Shown here in pieces: positions 1 through 5,021 of a DNA stretch of 5,712 nucleotides; the first letter of the stretch is position 1; each line of letters begins with the position of its first letter. The DNA comes from 2-01-FULL-49-10 sp041652335 (GTDB taxonomy: Bacteria > Patescibacteriota > Kazan-3B-28 > UBA10110), in assembly GCA_041652335.1 (NCBI GenBank), contig JBAZHL010000037.1, positions 1 through 5,712 of the forward strand, read 5' to 3'. Under the pieces are notes generated by a model. The model did not search any database. It saw only the letters and a program-made list of their open reading frames with translations, and was not told the origin of the DNA. The translations under genes were made by a program, and so were the position numbers.

Positions 1-59
1 TATCGCCTACAGCTTCTATGTTTTAAACAGGTAAGCCGATCAGGCAAAAACAGAGTGGA

Positions 60-86
60 GCTCTAAGTTGGTTGGCTGGTTAGAGC
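60..86. repeat. Hairpin with 7-bp stem near the left edge
   Basis: GCTCTAA (60-66) and TTAGAGC (80-86) are perfect complements around a 13-nt G/T-rich loop. No T-run follows on the + strand. On the minus strand a T-run appears only some 10 nt beyond the stem, so it is a poor terminator in either direction. It may be a structural element of an RNA that starts outside the window. Nothing else in 1-110 could be assigned, and no gene is visible there. Confidence 0.4.
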
Positions 87-114
87 CTTAAAATGATGGG
101 GACTGCTAAGCCGG

Positions 115-141
115 TTGAACTGGTCAAAGTTATCGTATAAT
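115..141 (+). promoter_or_regulatory. Possible promoter P1 for the non-coding region
   Basis: A perfect TATAAT lies at 136-141. The best upstream box is TTGAAC (115-120), but the spacer is only 15 bp, shorter than the preferred 17. Initiation would fall near 148, just upstream of a hairpin (153-176). It competes with the box pair at 167-195 as the start of the candidate RNA. Confidence 0.35.
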
Positions 142-152
142 AGGCCTGGTAT

Positions 153-176
153 AGGTTGTGCGTACGTTGACAACCT
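153..176. repeat. Hairpin with 7-bp stem
   Basis: AGGTTGT (153-159) pairs perfectly with ACAACCT (170-176) across a 10-nt loop that contains the palindrome CGTACG. There is no T-run after it, so it is not an intrinsic terminator. If transcription starts at P1 near 148, this would be the first hairpin of the transcript. It also overlaps the -35 box of the second candidate promoter, so the two readings compete. Confidence 0.4.
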
Positions 177-195
177 TCAAATAGATTTCTCTGAT
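167..195 (+). promoter_or_regulatory. Possible promoter P2 for the non-coding region
   Basis: A consensus -35 TTGACA (167-172) is followed, after exactly 17 bp, by TCTGAT (190-195), which matches 4 of 6 bases of TATAAT. The predicted transcript start is near 202, about 24 nt upstream of the first long-range helix arm (226-236). Spacing and -35 are good and the -10 is mediocre. Confidence 0.4.
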
Positions 196-476
196 CGATG
201 GACGGATCGGCCTGGTTGGTTTTAAGGGTGGAGGTGTGCATAATTACAGGTGCGATCAGCAGCGGTTGTAGCCGCCAGTTTTGCCCGTTTGTGGACGGGC
301 TCAAGCCATACGTTAATCCTCTGAATTGGGTTGATTGGGTGTGTTCCGTCGTCCTCAGCCAAGATGAGCGGAGACCCCAGAATATGGCTTATCTGCCCGG
401 AGCGTCCGGAGTTAAGTCATTAGTTATCACCTCCACCCACCCTGTTTCCTCATCCCAAGTTTTGACTCCAGCTTTA

Positions 477-535
477 GGCGATCGCCGAGCTTTGTCCTGG
501 ACTCCTGATACTTGCTTAGGGCTTCCAGCGATCGC
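477..535. repeat. Two GCGATCGC octamers
   Basis: The palindrome GCGATCGC occurs at 478-485 (inside the 10-bp palindrome GGCGATCGCC, 477-486) and at 528-535, 50 bp apart, both inside the candidate non-coding RNA. It is the HIP1 octamer that is greatly over-represented in cyanobacteria. Two copies here are more likely to reflect the general GATC enrichment and RNA stem arms than a cyanobacterial origin. Confidence 0.5.
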
Positions 536-820
536 ACATACTACGGGCAAGGGTCAAGTTAGCCACAGCGCATAACCCTGTTAAACGGGTTGAGTTAGCT
601 GGCCCTTGCCTTGATCTCGCCTTAGCCATCATGTTCGGGTGTCGGTTGCTGGCTCACAACACCACAGTCGACGCCAGGTATTGGAATGTCGAGTTGGCGA
701 GGCAGGCAAGTTGCTTGCGCACATCACTTCCTCTTCGCGCTGAGATGGGTGTGTACAAAATACCCAACTGCCTCGCTGCCACCTTGATATCCCCTTACTT
801 TACTGTCCCCCCATCTTTGT

Positions 821-860
821 GGCTGCCGCCAGGTGCCTATTCCTACGGCAGCCCTTTTTT
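821..860 (+). terminator. Rho-independent terminator
   Basis: GGCTGCCG (821-828) and CGGCAGCC (846-853) form a perfect 8-bp GC-rich stem. AGG (831-833) and CCT (842-844) can extend it across a small internal loop. Six T follow at 855-860 after one C. No protein gene precedes it in the window, so it most likely ends the candidate non-coding transcript. Confidence 0.8.
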
Positions 861-881
861 ATCCAAATTATTTTCCTCTTC

Positions 882-991
882 GTCATTGCGAGGTCCGATG
901 GCTATCGAACCGTGGCAATCCCACAGGTTGCGAGCGTAGTGCGGCAATCTTTGAGATTGCTTCTTCTGCCATACGACAGAATCGCAATGAC
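882..991. repeat. Palindromic interspersed repeat, multi-hairpin type
   Basis: The ends GTCATTGCGA (882-891) and TCGCAATGAC (982-991) are perfect 10-bp inverted repeats. Between them four hairpins can form almost without gaps: 892-911 (one mismatch, loop GGCT), 915-931 (GCAATC with GGTTGC, one G-T wobble), 944-960 (GCAATCT/AGATTGC, loop TTG) and 964-981 (TTCTG/CAGAA). The first hairpin abuts the left arm and the last abuts the right arm, so the element can fold as a closed five-way cloverleaf. From memory, the CGTCATTGCGAG...CTCGCAATGAC arms and inner GCAATCT/AGATTGC blocks are typical of short palindromic repeats dispersed between genes in many uncultured bacteria. It has no coding capacity, and any mobility would depend on proteins encoded elsewhere. 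Confidence 0.75.
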
Positions 992-1017
992 ACGGGGAGT
1001 GAGCGAGGATGTATAAT
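987..1017 (+). promoter_or_regulatory. Promoter of the bactofilin-truB gene cluster
   Basis: ATGACA (987-992, 5 of 6 to TTGACA) and a perfect TATAAT (1012-1017) are separated by 19 bp, slightly long. Initiation is expected near 1024, giving a leader of about 24 nt before the ATG at 1048. Five of the six -35 bases belong to the right arm of the palindromic repeat, so the repeat seems to supply part of this promoter. Confidence 0.5.
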
Positions 1018-1047
1018 AGAGAAGATATAAAAGATAAACCCGGGGCA

Positions 1048-2205
1048 ATGATGAAAAAACTTTTTATGTTGATCTTCGCGGTATTTACTACCGCCAGTTT
1101 GGCGTTACCAGTTTGGGCGGCGCCTAATTTTATTGCTGGAGATAACGAGCAGGCGGTAACGATCAACTCTCCGCTCTCCGACGATACTTATATCGGTGCT
1201 AATTCCGCCGTGATTAACTCAGATATTGATGGTGATCTGATCATCGGAGCCAACGATGTTCAACTTAATAGTCAGATCGAGGGTGATCTGTTGGCGGGAG
1301 CCAATTCCATTGTAATTAATGGTCGAGTAGTGGGCGATGCACGCATCGGTGCCGGAGAAGTTATTATCAACTCTACGGTAGATGATGATGTAATAGTTGG
1401 AACTGCCAACCTAACTATCGGCGAAAAGGGCGTGATTAAAGGAGATCTGATCGCGGGCAGCGCCCATGTGGTAGTCAACGGTAAGATAATGGGCAACGCC
1501 AAGATCGCCGGCGGAGAGGTAACGCTTAATTCGGTTATCGACGGTAATGTAGAGATAAAAACCGATAACGTGGTTTATCTTATGCCGGGCACTAAGATCG
1601 GTGGGGAATTAAGCTACTGGGCGCCGAAAGAAAATCCCGATTTTATTAAGTACGCTAAGAAAGTAGTTTATCATTCGAAAGCCAAGCGGTCTTCGGTGCC
1701 GGCGCTGGACGCCTTTATGTGGATGATTCCTGCCGTTGGTATTGGCTTTTTACTGTGGAAGTTGATCTGCATTTTGCTGTTGGGGGCGGTGATTATCTGG
1801 TTGATGCCCAAGTTGTTGCCACGGGTGGTTGGGCTGATCAAGTATAATTACTGGACGGCATTTTGGCAGGGATTGGTGTTTGCCATCGGTGTGCCGGTAC
1901 TGATGTTTGTATTGGCGATGACGCTGATCGGTATGCCTTTATCGATTCTGCTTGGTTTGATCTATGGCTTGATAATGATGTTTGGCTACGCCTCCGCCGT
2001 TACGCTAATAGGCAGTTGGCTAATTAAAAAATCGGATAAAATATGGAGCCGTCAGCTAATCGCATTTGTAGTTGGTTCGATCATCTACGGAATAATTGCT
2101 ATTATCCCGGTGCTCGGTTGTCTGGTTGCTTTTGTTCTGATGATGATGGGTATCGGCGGGTTCTGGCAAGATCGCTACAAAATGTTTAAAGCTGGTAAGT
2201 ATTAA
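1048..2205 (+). CDS. Exported bactofilin-like beta-helix protein with C-terminal membrane domain
   Basis: The product is 385 residues. Residues 1-24 form a signal peptide (MMKK, hydrophobic core, cleavage near VWA-AP). Residues about 43-185 carry a repeating hydrophobic/Gly/Asn pattern with 17-residue spacing (Ile60, Ile77, Val94, Val111, then a one-residue slip to Val129/Ile130, Ile147, Ile164), typical of the bactofilin/DUF583 polymer-forming beta-helix. A basic linker (201-215) leads to four or five membrane segments (about 223-252, 271-292, 294-325, 337-372). Bactofilins are normally cytoplasmic scaffolds. Here the signal peptide should place the helix outside the membrane, so a surface or periplasm-like scaffolding or sensing role is inferred. 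An in-frame ATG at 1009 lies upstream of the -10 box, so 1048 (or the adjacent 1051) is the likelier start, with only a weak GGGG upstream. The next gene begins 4 nt after the stop. The family is fairly sure, the function unknown. Confidence 0.85.
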   Translation: MMKKLFMLIFAVFTTASLALPVWAAPNFIAGDNEQAVTINSPLSDDTYIGANSAVINSDIDGDLIIGANDVQLNSQIEGDLLAGANSIVINGRVVGDARIGAGEVIINSTVDDDVIVGTANLTIGEKGVIKGDLIAGSAHVVVNGKIMGNAKIAGGEVTLNSVIDGNVEIKTDNVVYLMPGTKIGGELSYWAPKENPDFIKYAKKVVYHSKAKRSSVPALDAFMWMIPAVGIGFLLWKLICILLLGAVIIWLMPKLLPRVVGLIKYNYWTAFWQGLVFAIGVPVLMFVLAMTLIGMPLSILLGLIYGLIMMFGYASAVTLIGSWLIKKSDKIWSRQLIAFVVGSIIYGIIAIIPVLGCLVAFVLMMMGIGGFWQDRYKMFKAGKY

Positions 2206-2209
2206 AGCC

Positions 2210-2689
2210 ATGAGTAAGGCCAGTCAATCCATCATCGTTGTTGCCTCGCTGATACTATTGGTTGGTGCCAGTGGCTGTGGGCTTAAATTAGTTACTCAGC
2301 CGGGAGGAAACAACGCTTCGATATCTAACACTACTCCCAGTGATACAGCAACTCAGCAGATCGGCGGGCGGGGGATAGCCGAGAAATGGGTTCAAGACAA
2401 TGCGCCAACTTATAAATTTGATGGTGAGAACCTACAGTTTATGCAGTCGGTGGCTCTAAATAAGTGTATTGGTACTGCCATGCTCTACGAGTTTACTTTT
2501 GATTCGCGCAACGGTGGTTATGGCAATCGGGTTAACGAGTCACTGGATGGAATAAAAACCCCTCACACTATCCGGATAACTGTTAAAGAGGACGCCGTTG
2601 AGGGAGCGATCACGGATAATCGCTATAACGAGATGACTGGCCAGTTTGGAGAGCTGTCGACTGATACGGAGTCGGTAACAAAGTGTTAA
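2210..2689 (+). CDS. Small secreted lipoprotein, function unknown
   Basis: The product is 159 residues. A short basic N-terminus and hydrophobic stretch (7-19) end in a lipobox Ala-Ser-Gly-Cys with the lipidation Cys at 23, so it should be anchored outside the cytoplasmic membrane. A Ser/Thr/Asn-rich linker (about 30-50) precedes a small domain starting near Trp60 (APTYKFDG, then FTFDSRNGGYGNR, TPHTIRITV and a TDNRYNEM stretch). From memory this resembles a conserved secreted domain seen in archaea and CPR bacteria with HAGYGDR and TPHT motifs. I cannot name its activity. Cys86 and the C-terminal Cys159 could form a disulfide. It sits 4 nt after the bactofilin-like gene and its stop overlaps the truB start by 7 nt, so it is translated from the same operon. 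No strong Shine-Dalgarno site is visible, consistent with translational coupling. Confidence 0.8.
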   Translation: MSKASQSIIVVASLILLVGASGCGLKLVTQPGGNNASISNTTPSDTATQQIGGRGIAEKWVQDNAPTYKFDGENLQFMQSVALNKCIGTAMLYEFTFDSRNGGYGNRVNESLDGIKTPHTIRITVKEDAVEGAITDNRYNEMTGQFGELSTDTESVTKC

Positions 2690-3363
2690 GCGGATTTTTT
2701 CTGATCGATAAGCCGATCGGTCCCACCTCGCATGATGTGGTAGATGTTTTGCGAAAAGTTTCGGGCGAGCGGACTATCGGCCACGCCGGCACATTAGACC
2801 CGTTGGCCTCGGGTCTGTTGATCGTGGCGATCGGACGGGAGTTTACTAAACAGATCGATAAGTTTAAAAATTTAGATAAGATTTACGAGGCTGAAGTTTG
2901 TTTGGGTGAGGAGAGTAATACTTATGATCGAGAGGGGGGCTTAACGGCGGTTTCTGATCGTCAGCCATCAGAAAAAGAGATAAAAGAGATATTGGCGAAT
3001 TTCGTGGGAGCACAAGAACAACTACCACCGATCTTTTCGGCTAAAAAAATTAAGGGAGAAAGCGCTTATAAGTCAGCTCGAGCGGGGAGATCAGTAGAGT
3101 TAAAGCCGGTGTCGGTAAATATTAAAGGTATTGATTTGATCAGCTATCATTACCCCAAGGTAGTTTTTTCTACTGAAGTTTCGGCCGGAACTTATATTCG
3201 CTCGTTAGCGCACGACATCGGAAAAAAGTTAGGCATAGGGGCATATCTATTTAATTTACGGCGGGTCAGTATCGGCGGATTTTCGGCTGCTAAAGCCATA
3301 AAATTAGACGAGATCAGATCGGTAGACGATCTACTGCCGGGACAAATATCCAGCGTGGTATGA
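2683..3363 (+). CDS. truB: tRNA pseudouridine(55) synthase TruB
   Basis: It isomerises U55 in the T-loop of most tRNAs to pseudouridine, in the cytoplasm. The 226 residues show the family motifs in order: FFLIDKPIGPTSHDVV at 5-20, GHAGTLDPLASGLL at 33-46 with catalytic Asp39, the substrate-contacting KIY around Tyr68, QLPPIFSAKKIKGESAY at 113-129, and SAGTYIRSLAHDIG at 167-180. The E. coli enzyme has about 314 residues. The C-terminal PUA domain is missing here, as in several short bacterial TruBs. No ATG precedes the conserved N-terminus, so the GTG at 2683, which overlaps the stop of the lipoprotein gene, is the start. GGAG at 2668-2671 lies 11 nt upstream. Placement downstream of envelope genes, away from the usual infB/rbfA/ribF neighbours, is unusual. 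TGA is used as its stop. Confidence 0.96.
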   Translation: MLSGFFLIDKPIGPTSHDVVDVLRKVSGERTIGHAGTLDPLASGLLIVAIGREFTKQIDKFKNLDKIYEAEVCLGEESNTYDREGGLTAVSDRQPSEKEIKEILANFVGAQEQLPPIFSAKKIKGESAYKSARAGRSVELKPVSVNIKGIDLISYHYPKVVFSTEVSAGTYIRSLAHDIGKKLGIGAYLFNLRRVSIGGFSAAKAIKLDEIRSVDDLLPGQISSVV

Positions 3364-3386
3364 TGAGTGAGCATTAAATTGCCACT

Positions 3387-4166
3387 ATGTCGGAATACTA
3401 TCGAGGGAAGCGAGGACGCGATCTATTTGATCCTACTTCTTCCGATCCCTACAAATTAAGCCGAAGCAAGATCGATAACTTTATTAAGTGTCCTCGGTGT
3501 TTTTATGTTGATCGGCGATTGGGCGTGGGCCAGCCGCCAGGCTATCCGTTTAGTCTTAACTCGGCGGTCGACTTGTTGTTAAAAAAAGAGTTTGATGTGC
3601 ATCGAGCCAAAGGTACAGCCCATCCGTTAATGAAAGCATATGGGTTAGATGCCATACCGTATAGCCATGAGAATTTAGATACTTGGCGCAACGCCTATGT
3701 TGGCATTCAGTATCTTCACCCGGCAACTAATCTGTTGATCTATGGTGGTATCGACGATGTGTGGGTTAACCCAGCTGGAGAATTGATCATTGTCGATTAC
3801 AAAGCCACCAGCAAAGACGCCGAGGTAAGCTTGGATGCTGCTTGGCAGGGTGGTTACAAACGGCAGGTGGAGATCTACCAATGGTTATTCCGTCAAAATG
3901 GATTTAAGGTTTCGGATACCGCCTACTTTGTTTATTGCAACGGTCGGCGCGATATGACTGGATTTGACGGTAAGTTAGAGTTCGACATTAAGCTGATCCC
4001 GTATGTAGGCAAAACGGATTGGATCGATGCGACCATTGTAGGGATGAAGGAGTGTCTGACGGGAGAGGAGATCCCTGATCCCGATCCGGACTGTGATTTT
4101 TGCAAATATCTCTATTCGGTTGACCAGGTGGTAGTCGCCCACGAGCAGTTGGTCGGCAAGAAGTAG
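3387..4166 (+). CDS. PD-(D/E)XK nuclease-fold protein, RecB/Cas4-like
   Basis: The product is 259 residues. The core motifs are GGIDDVWV (120-127, acidic residues Asp123/Asp124), IIVDYKAT (134-141, Asp137 and Lys139 as the D/E-x-K pair) and the RecB-type Q-x3-Y at Gln160-Tyr164. CPRC (Cys35, Cys38) near the N-terminus and CDFC (Cys236, Cys239) near the C-terminus flank the domain, as do the iron-sulfur cysteines of Cas4 and AddB, though the spacing (2+2 rather than 1+3) differs. A metal or Fe-S cluster is therefore inferred. The N-terminal LSRSKIDNFIKCPRCFYVDRR block resembles a protein I know as widespread in Patescibacteria. No cas genes or CRISPR repeats are nearby, so a general DNA-processing or repair role is likelier than Cas4. 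It starts 23 nt after truB with no clear Shine-Dalgarno site. TATGAT (3359-3364) and TTAAAT (3374-3379) are weak -10-like boxes that might give it its own start. Confidence 0.85.
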   Translation: MSEYYRGKRGRDLFDPTSSDPYKLSRSKIDNFIKCPRCFYVDRRLGVGQPPGYPFSLNSAVDLLLKKEFDVHRAKGTAHPLMKAYGLDAIPYSHENLDTWRNAYVGIQYLHPATNLLIYGGIDDVWVNPAGELIIVDYKATSKDAEVSLDAAWQGGYKRQVEIYQWLFRQNGFKVSDTAYFVYCNGRRDMTGFDGKLEFDIKLIPYVGKTDWIDATIVGMKECLTGEEIPDPDPDCDFCKYLYSVDQVVVAHEQLVGKK

Positions 4167-4194
4167 ATATTATATAGTAGGGGAGCAGTGTTCT

Positions 4195-4216
4195 GCCTAT
4201 GGTGGTAGGTGTTTTT
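4195..4216 (+). terminator. Weak possible terminator after the operon
   Basis: GCCTA (4195-4199) can pair with TAGGT (4206-4210, one G-T wobble) around TGGTGG, followed by a T-run at 4212-4216. An alternative hairpin, GCAG-TGTT-CTGC (4185-4196), overlaps it. The stem is short and not GC-rich, so termination may be partial. The position between a gene end and the next promoter is what one expects. Confidence 0.3.
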
Positions 4217-4220
4217 CTGG

Positions 4221-4249
4221 TTGACTAAAATATATTTTTGTGGTATAAT
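4221..4249 (+). promoter_or_regulatory. Strong extended -10 promoter
   Basis: TTGACT (4221-4226), a 17-bp spacer and a perfect TATAAT (4244-4249), with an upstream TG at 4241-4242, form a near-consensus promoter. The -10 box ends only 5 nt before the ATG at 4255, so the transcript probably begins at or within a base of that start codon. GGAGG (4250-4254) touches the ATG, too close to act as a Shine-Dalgarno site for it. Confidence 0.85.
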
Positions 4250-4254
4250 GGAGG

Positions 4255-4917
4255 ATGATATCACCACATGAACAATTTTTTGTTGGGATGCCGGAGGATG
4301 CCGGTGGTACCAACCCGGATATTGCGGGGAAAAAGCCGTTTGTTTTTGCCGAGGTTAACCCAGAGCTGATACAGACTTACGAAACGGCTGCTTTGGGGGG
4401 ACGGATCAAGGCGTTTGGTCGTTTTTTGCAGGCCTACATCAAGCACATCGGCAGCATCGAAGAGGACGATGGTTCGGCACAAGTAGAAGTAAAAGCACCC
4501 GAAGGGCAGGAGTCATTGCTGGACAAGGCTCAAAGAGATCGGGGGACATTAGATAGCAAGCGGCGTTATATCGATTCTGCCAACCGATTGGACGGATTAG
4601 TTTCTATGCTAATTGACCCCGACCTTGATCTGACTGGTATTGCTGATGATATCTCTGTTACTAACGTGGTCGATTTAGTTAAAACTAACGGTGATGTCAG
4701 ATTCCTAATAATGGATATTCAAAAAATTCGGGGTGATTTAGCCGATCCAGCTGCCACGGAAGAAAAAAAGTCTCCTTATCGGTTTGCGGTGTTGGGGCAG
4801 AAGAAGCGAATCCTGTCTTTTTATGAAGAGGCCAAACGCCACTTCTTTCCAGAAATTCCGTCAGTAGAAGAAGGCGAGGGGGGGGTTGCTCAAGCCAACG
4901 GGGGATCAGAACAATAG
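4255..4917 (+). CDS. Hypothetical protein, probable leaderless gene
   Basis: I do not recognise this 220-residue protein. It has no signal peptide, no membrane segment and no cysteine, so it is probably a soluble cytoplasmic protein. Charged stretches dominate: acidic EEDDG at 69-73, basic SKRR around 101-104, and a Glu/Gly-rich disordered tail (204-220). Residues 108-165 alternate hydrophobic and polar residues like a mixed helical domain (LDGLVSMLIDPDLDL, NVVDLV, FLIMDIQKIRGDL), and LGQKKRILSFYEEAKRHFF (180-198) looks like an amphipathic helix. ATG 4255 is favoured because the promoter's -10 ends 5 nt upstream, which implies leaderless translation. The alternative ATG at 4288 has no usable ribosome binding site but would remove the first 11 residues if transcription starts at 4256 or later. 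It has its own promoter and is separate from the operon before it. Confidence 0.75.
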   Translation: MISPHEQFFVGMPEDAGGTNPDIAGKKPFVFAEVNPELIQTYETAALGGRIKAFGRFLQAYIKHIGSIEEDDGSAQVEVKAPEGQESLLDKAQRDRGTLDSKRRYIDSANRLDGLVSMLIDPDLDLTGIADDISVTNVVDLVKTNGDVRFLIMDIQKIRGDLADPAATEEKKSPYRFAVLGQKKRILSFYEEAKRHFFPEIPSVEEGEGGVAQANGGSEQ

Positions 4918-5021
4918 ATTGGTGGGGCGATTTTTGTCTGGTTTATTGACTGGGACGAGTTTTCTGTTAGGTTGGGGGCGGTGATGTTGACATGTAGTTT
5001 GGACTAAGGAGGTCTAAGCTG
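4918..5021. other. Intergenic spacer with unpaired -35-like boxes
   Basis: This 104-nt gap is G/T-rich on the + strand. It contains TTGACT (4946-4951) and a consensus TTGACA (4987-4992), but I see no acceptable -10 hexamer at 16-18 bp from either. It has no clear terminator hairpin. If the next two genes have their own promoter it lies here, otherwise they are read from 4244. Confidence 0.3.
5006..5013 (+). promoter_or_regulatory. Consensus Shine-Dalgarno site
   Basis: AAGGAGGT matches the anti-Shine-Dalgarno end of 16S rRNA in full and lies 8 nt before the ATG at 5022. This is far stronger than the sites before the genes at 1048-4255 and is the main evidence that the following unknown frame is translated. 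Confidence 0.85.

Larger units (their letters stand above)
202..860 (+). ncRNA. Candidate large structured non-coding RNA
   Basis: About 650 nt with no credible reading frame, lying between promoter-like boxes and a strong intrinsic terminator. Complementary segments seen by eye: 226-236 with 428-438 (11 of 11 bp), 303-310 with 383-390 (8 bp), 546-553 with 603-610 (8 bp, enclosing 574-578/587-591), and 697-705 with 768-776 (9 bp, enclosing hairpins 706-718 and 746-766). Local hairpins include 283-300 (GCCCGT/ACGGGC), 397-409 (CCGGA/TCCGG) and 470-491. Some 8-bp matches are expected by chance at this length. The case rests on the 11-bp helix, the nested layout, the terminator and the size of the gap in a compact genome. 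The family is not recognised: RNase P, tmRNA and SRP RNA signatures are missing. The orientation follows from the terminator. The open frames here (such as 198-575 and 631-939) give low-complexity, unrecognisable proteins, and the second runs through the terminator and into the repeat. Confidence 0.42.

Noticed and set aside
60..100. tRNA-like string GGTTAGAGC near a stem.
   Set aside because: The loop is far too long for a D-arm, and no anticodon or T-arm consensus follows at the right spacing.
361..396. RNase P RNA-like 3' core: AGATGA followed by CAGAA-TAT-GGCTTAT.
   Set aside because: It resembles conserved regions IV and V, but no matching P4 5' strand (AAGTCCATA-like), no GAGGAAAGTCC region and no GTAAGAGC region occur upstream in the roughly 370 nt where they should be. 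TATGGCTT also pairs with AAGCCATA at 303-310 instead.
198..575. 125-codon open frame in the left region.
   Set aside because: It has no ribosome site, an unrecognisable Cys/Ser/Pro-rich product, and runs across the hairpins and the 11-bp helix arm. I regard it as chance.
631..939. 102-codon open frame in the left region.
   Set aside because: It reads through the intrinsic terminator and into the palindromic repeat, and the product resembles nothing known.
1009..1047. Upstream in-frame ATG extending the bactofilin-like protein by 13 residues.
   Set aside because: The ATG lies before the -10 box at 1012-1017, and the extension would put charged residues ahead of a normal signal peptide.
3387..4166. 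Cas4 of a CRISPR system.
   Set aside because: No repeats, spacers or cas genes are in the window, and the cysteine spacing differs from Cas4.
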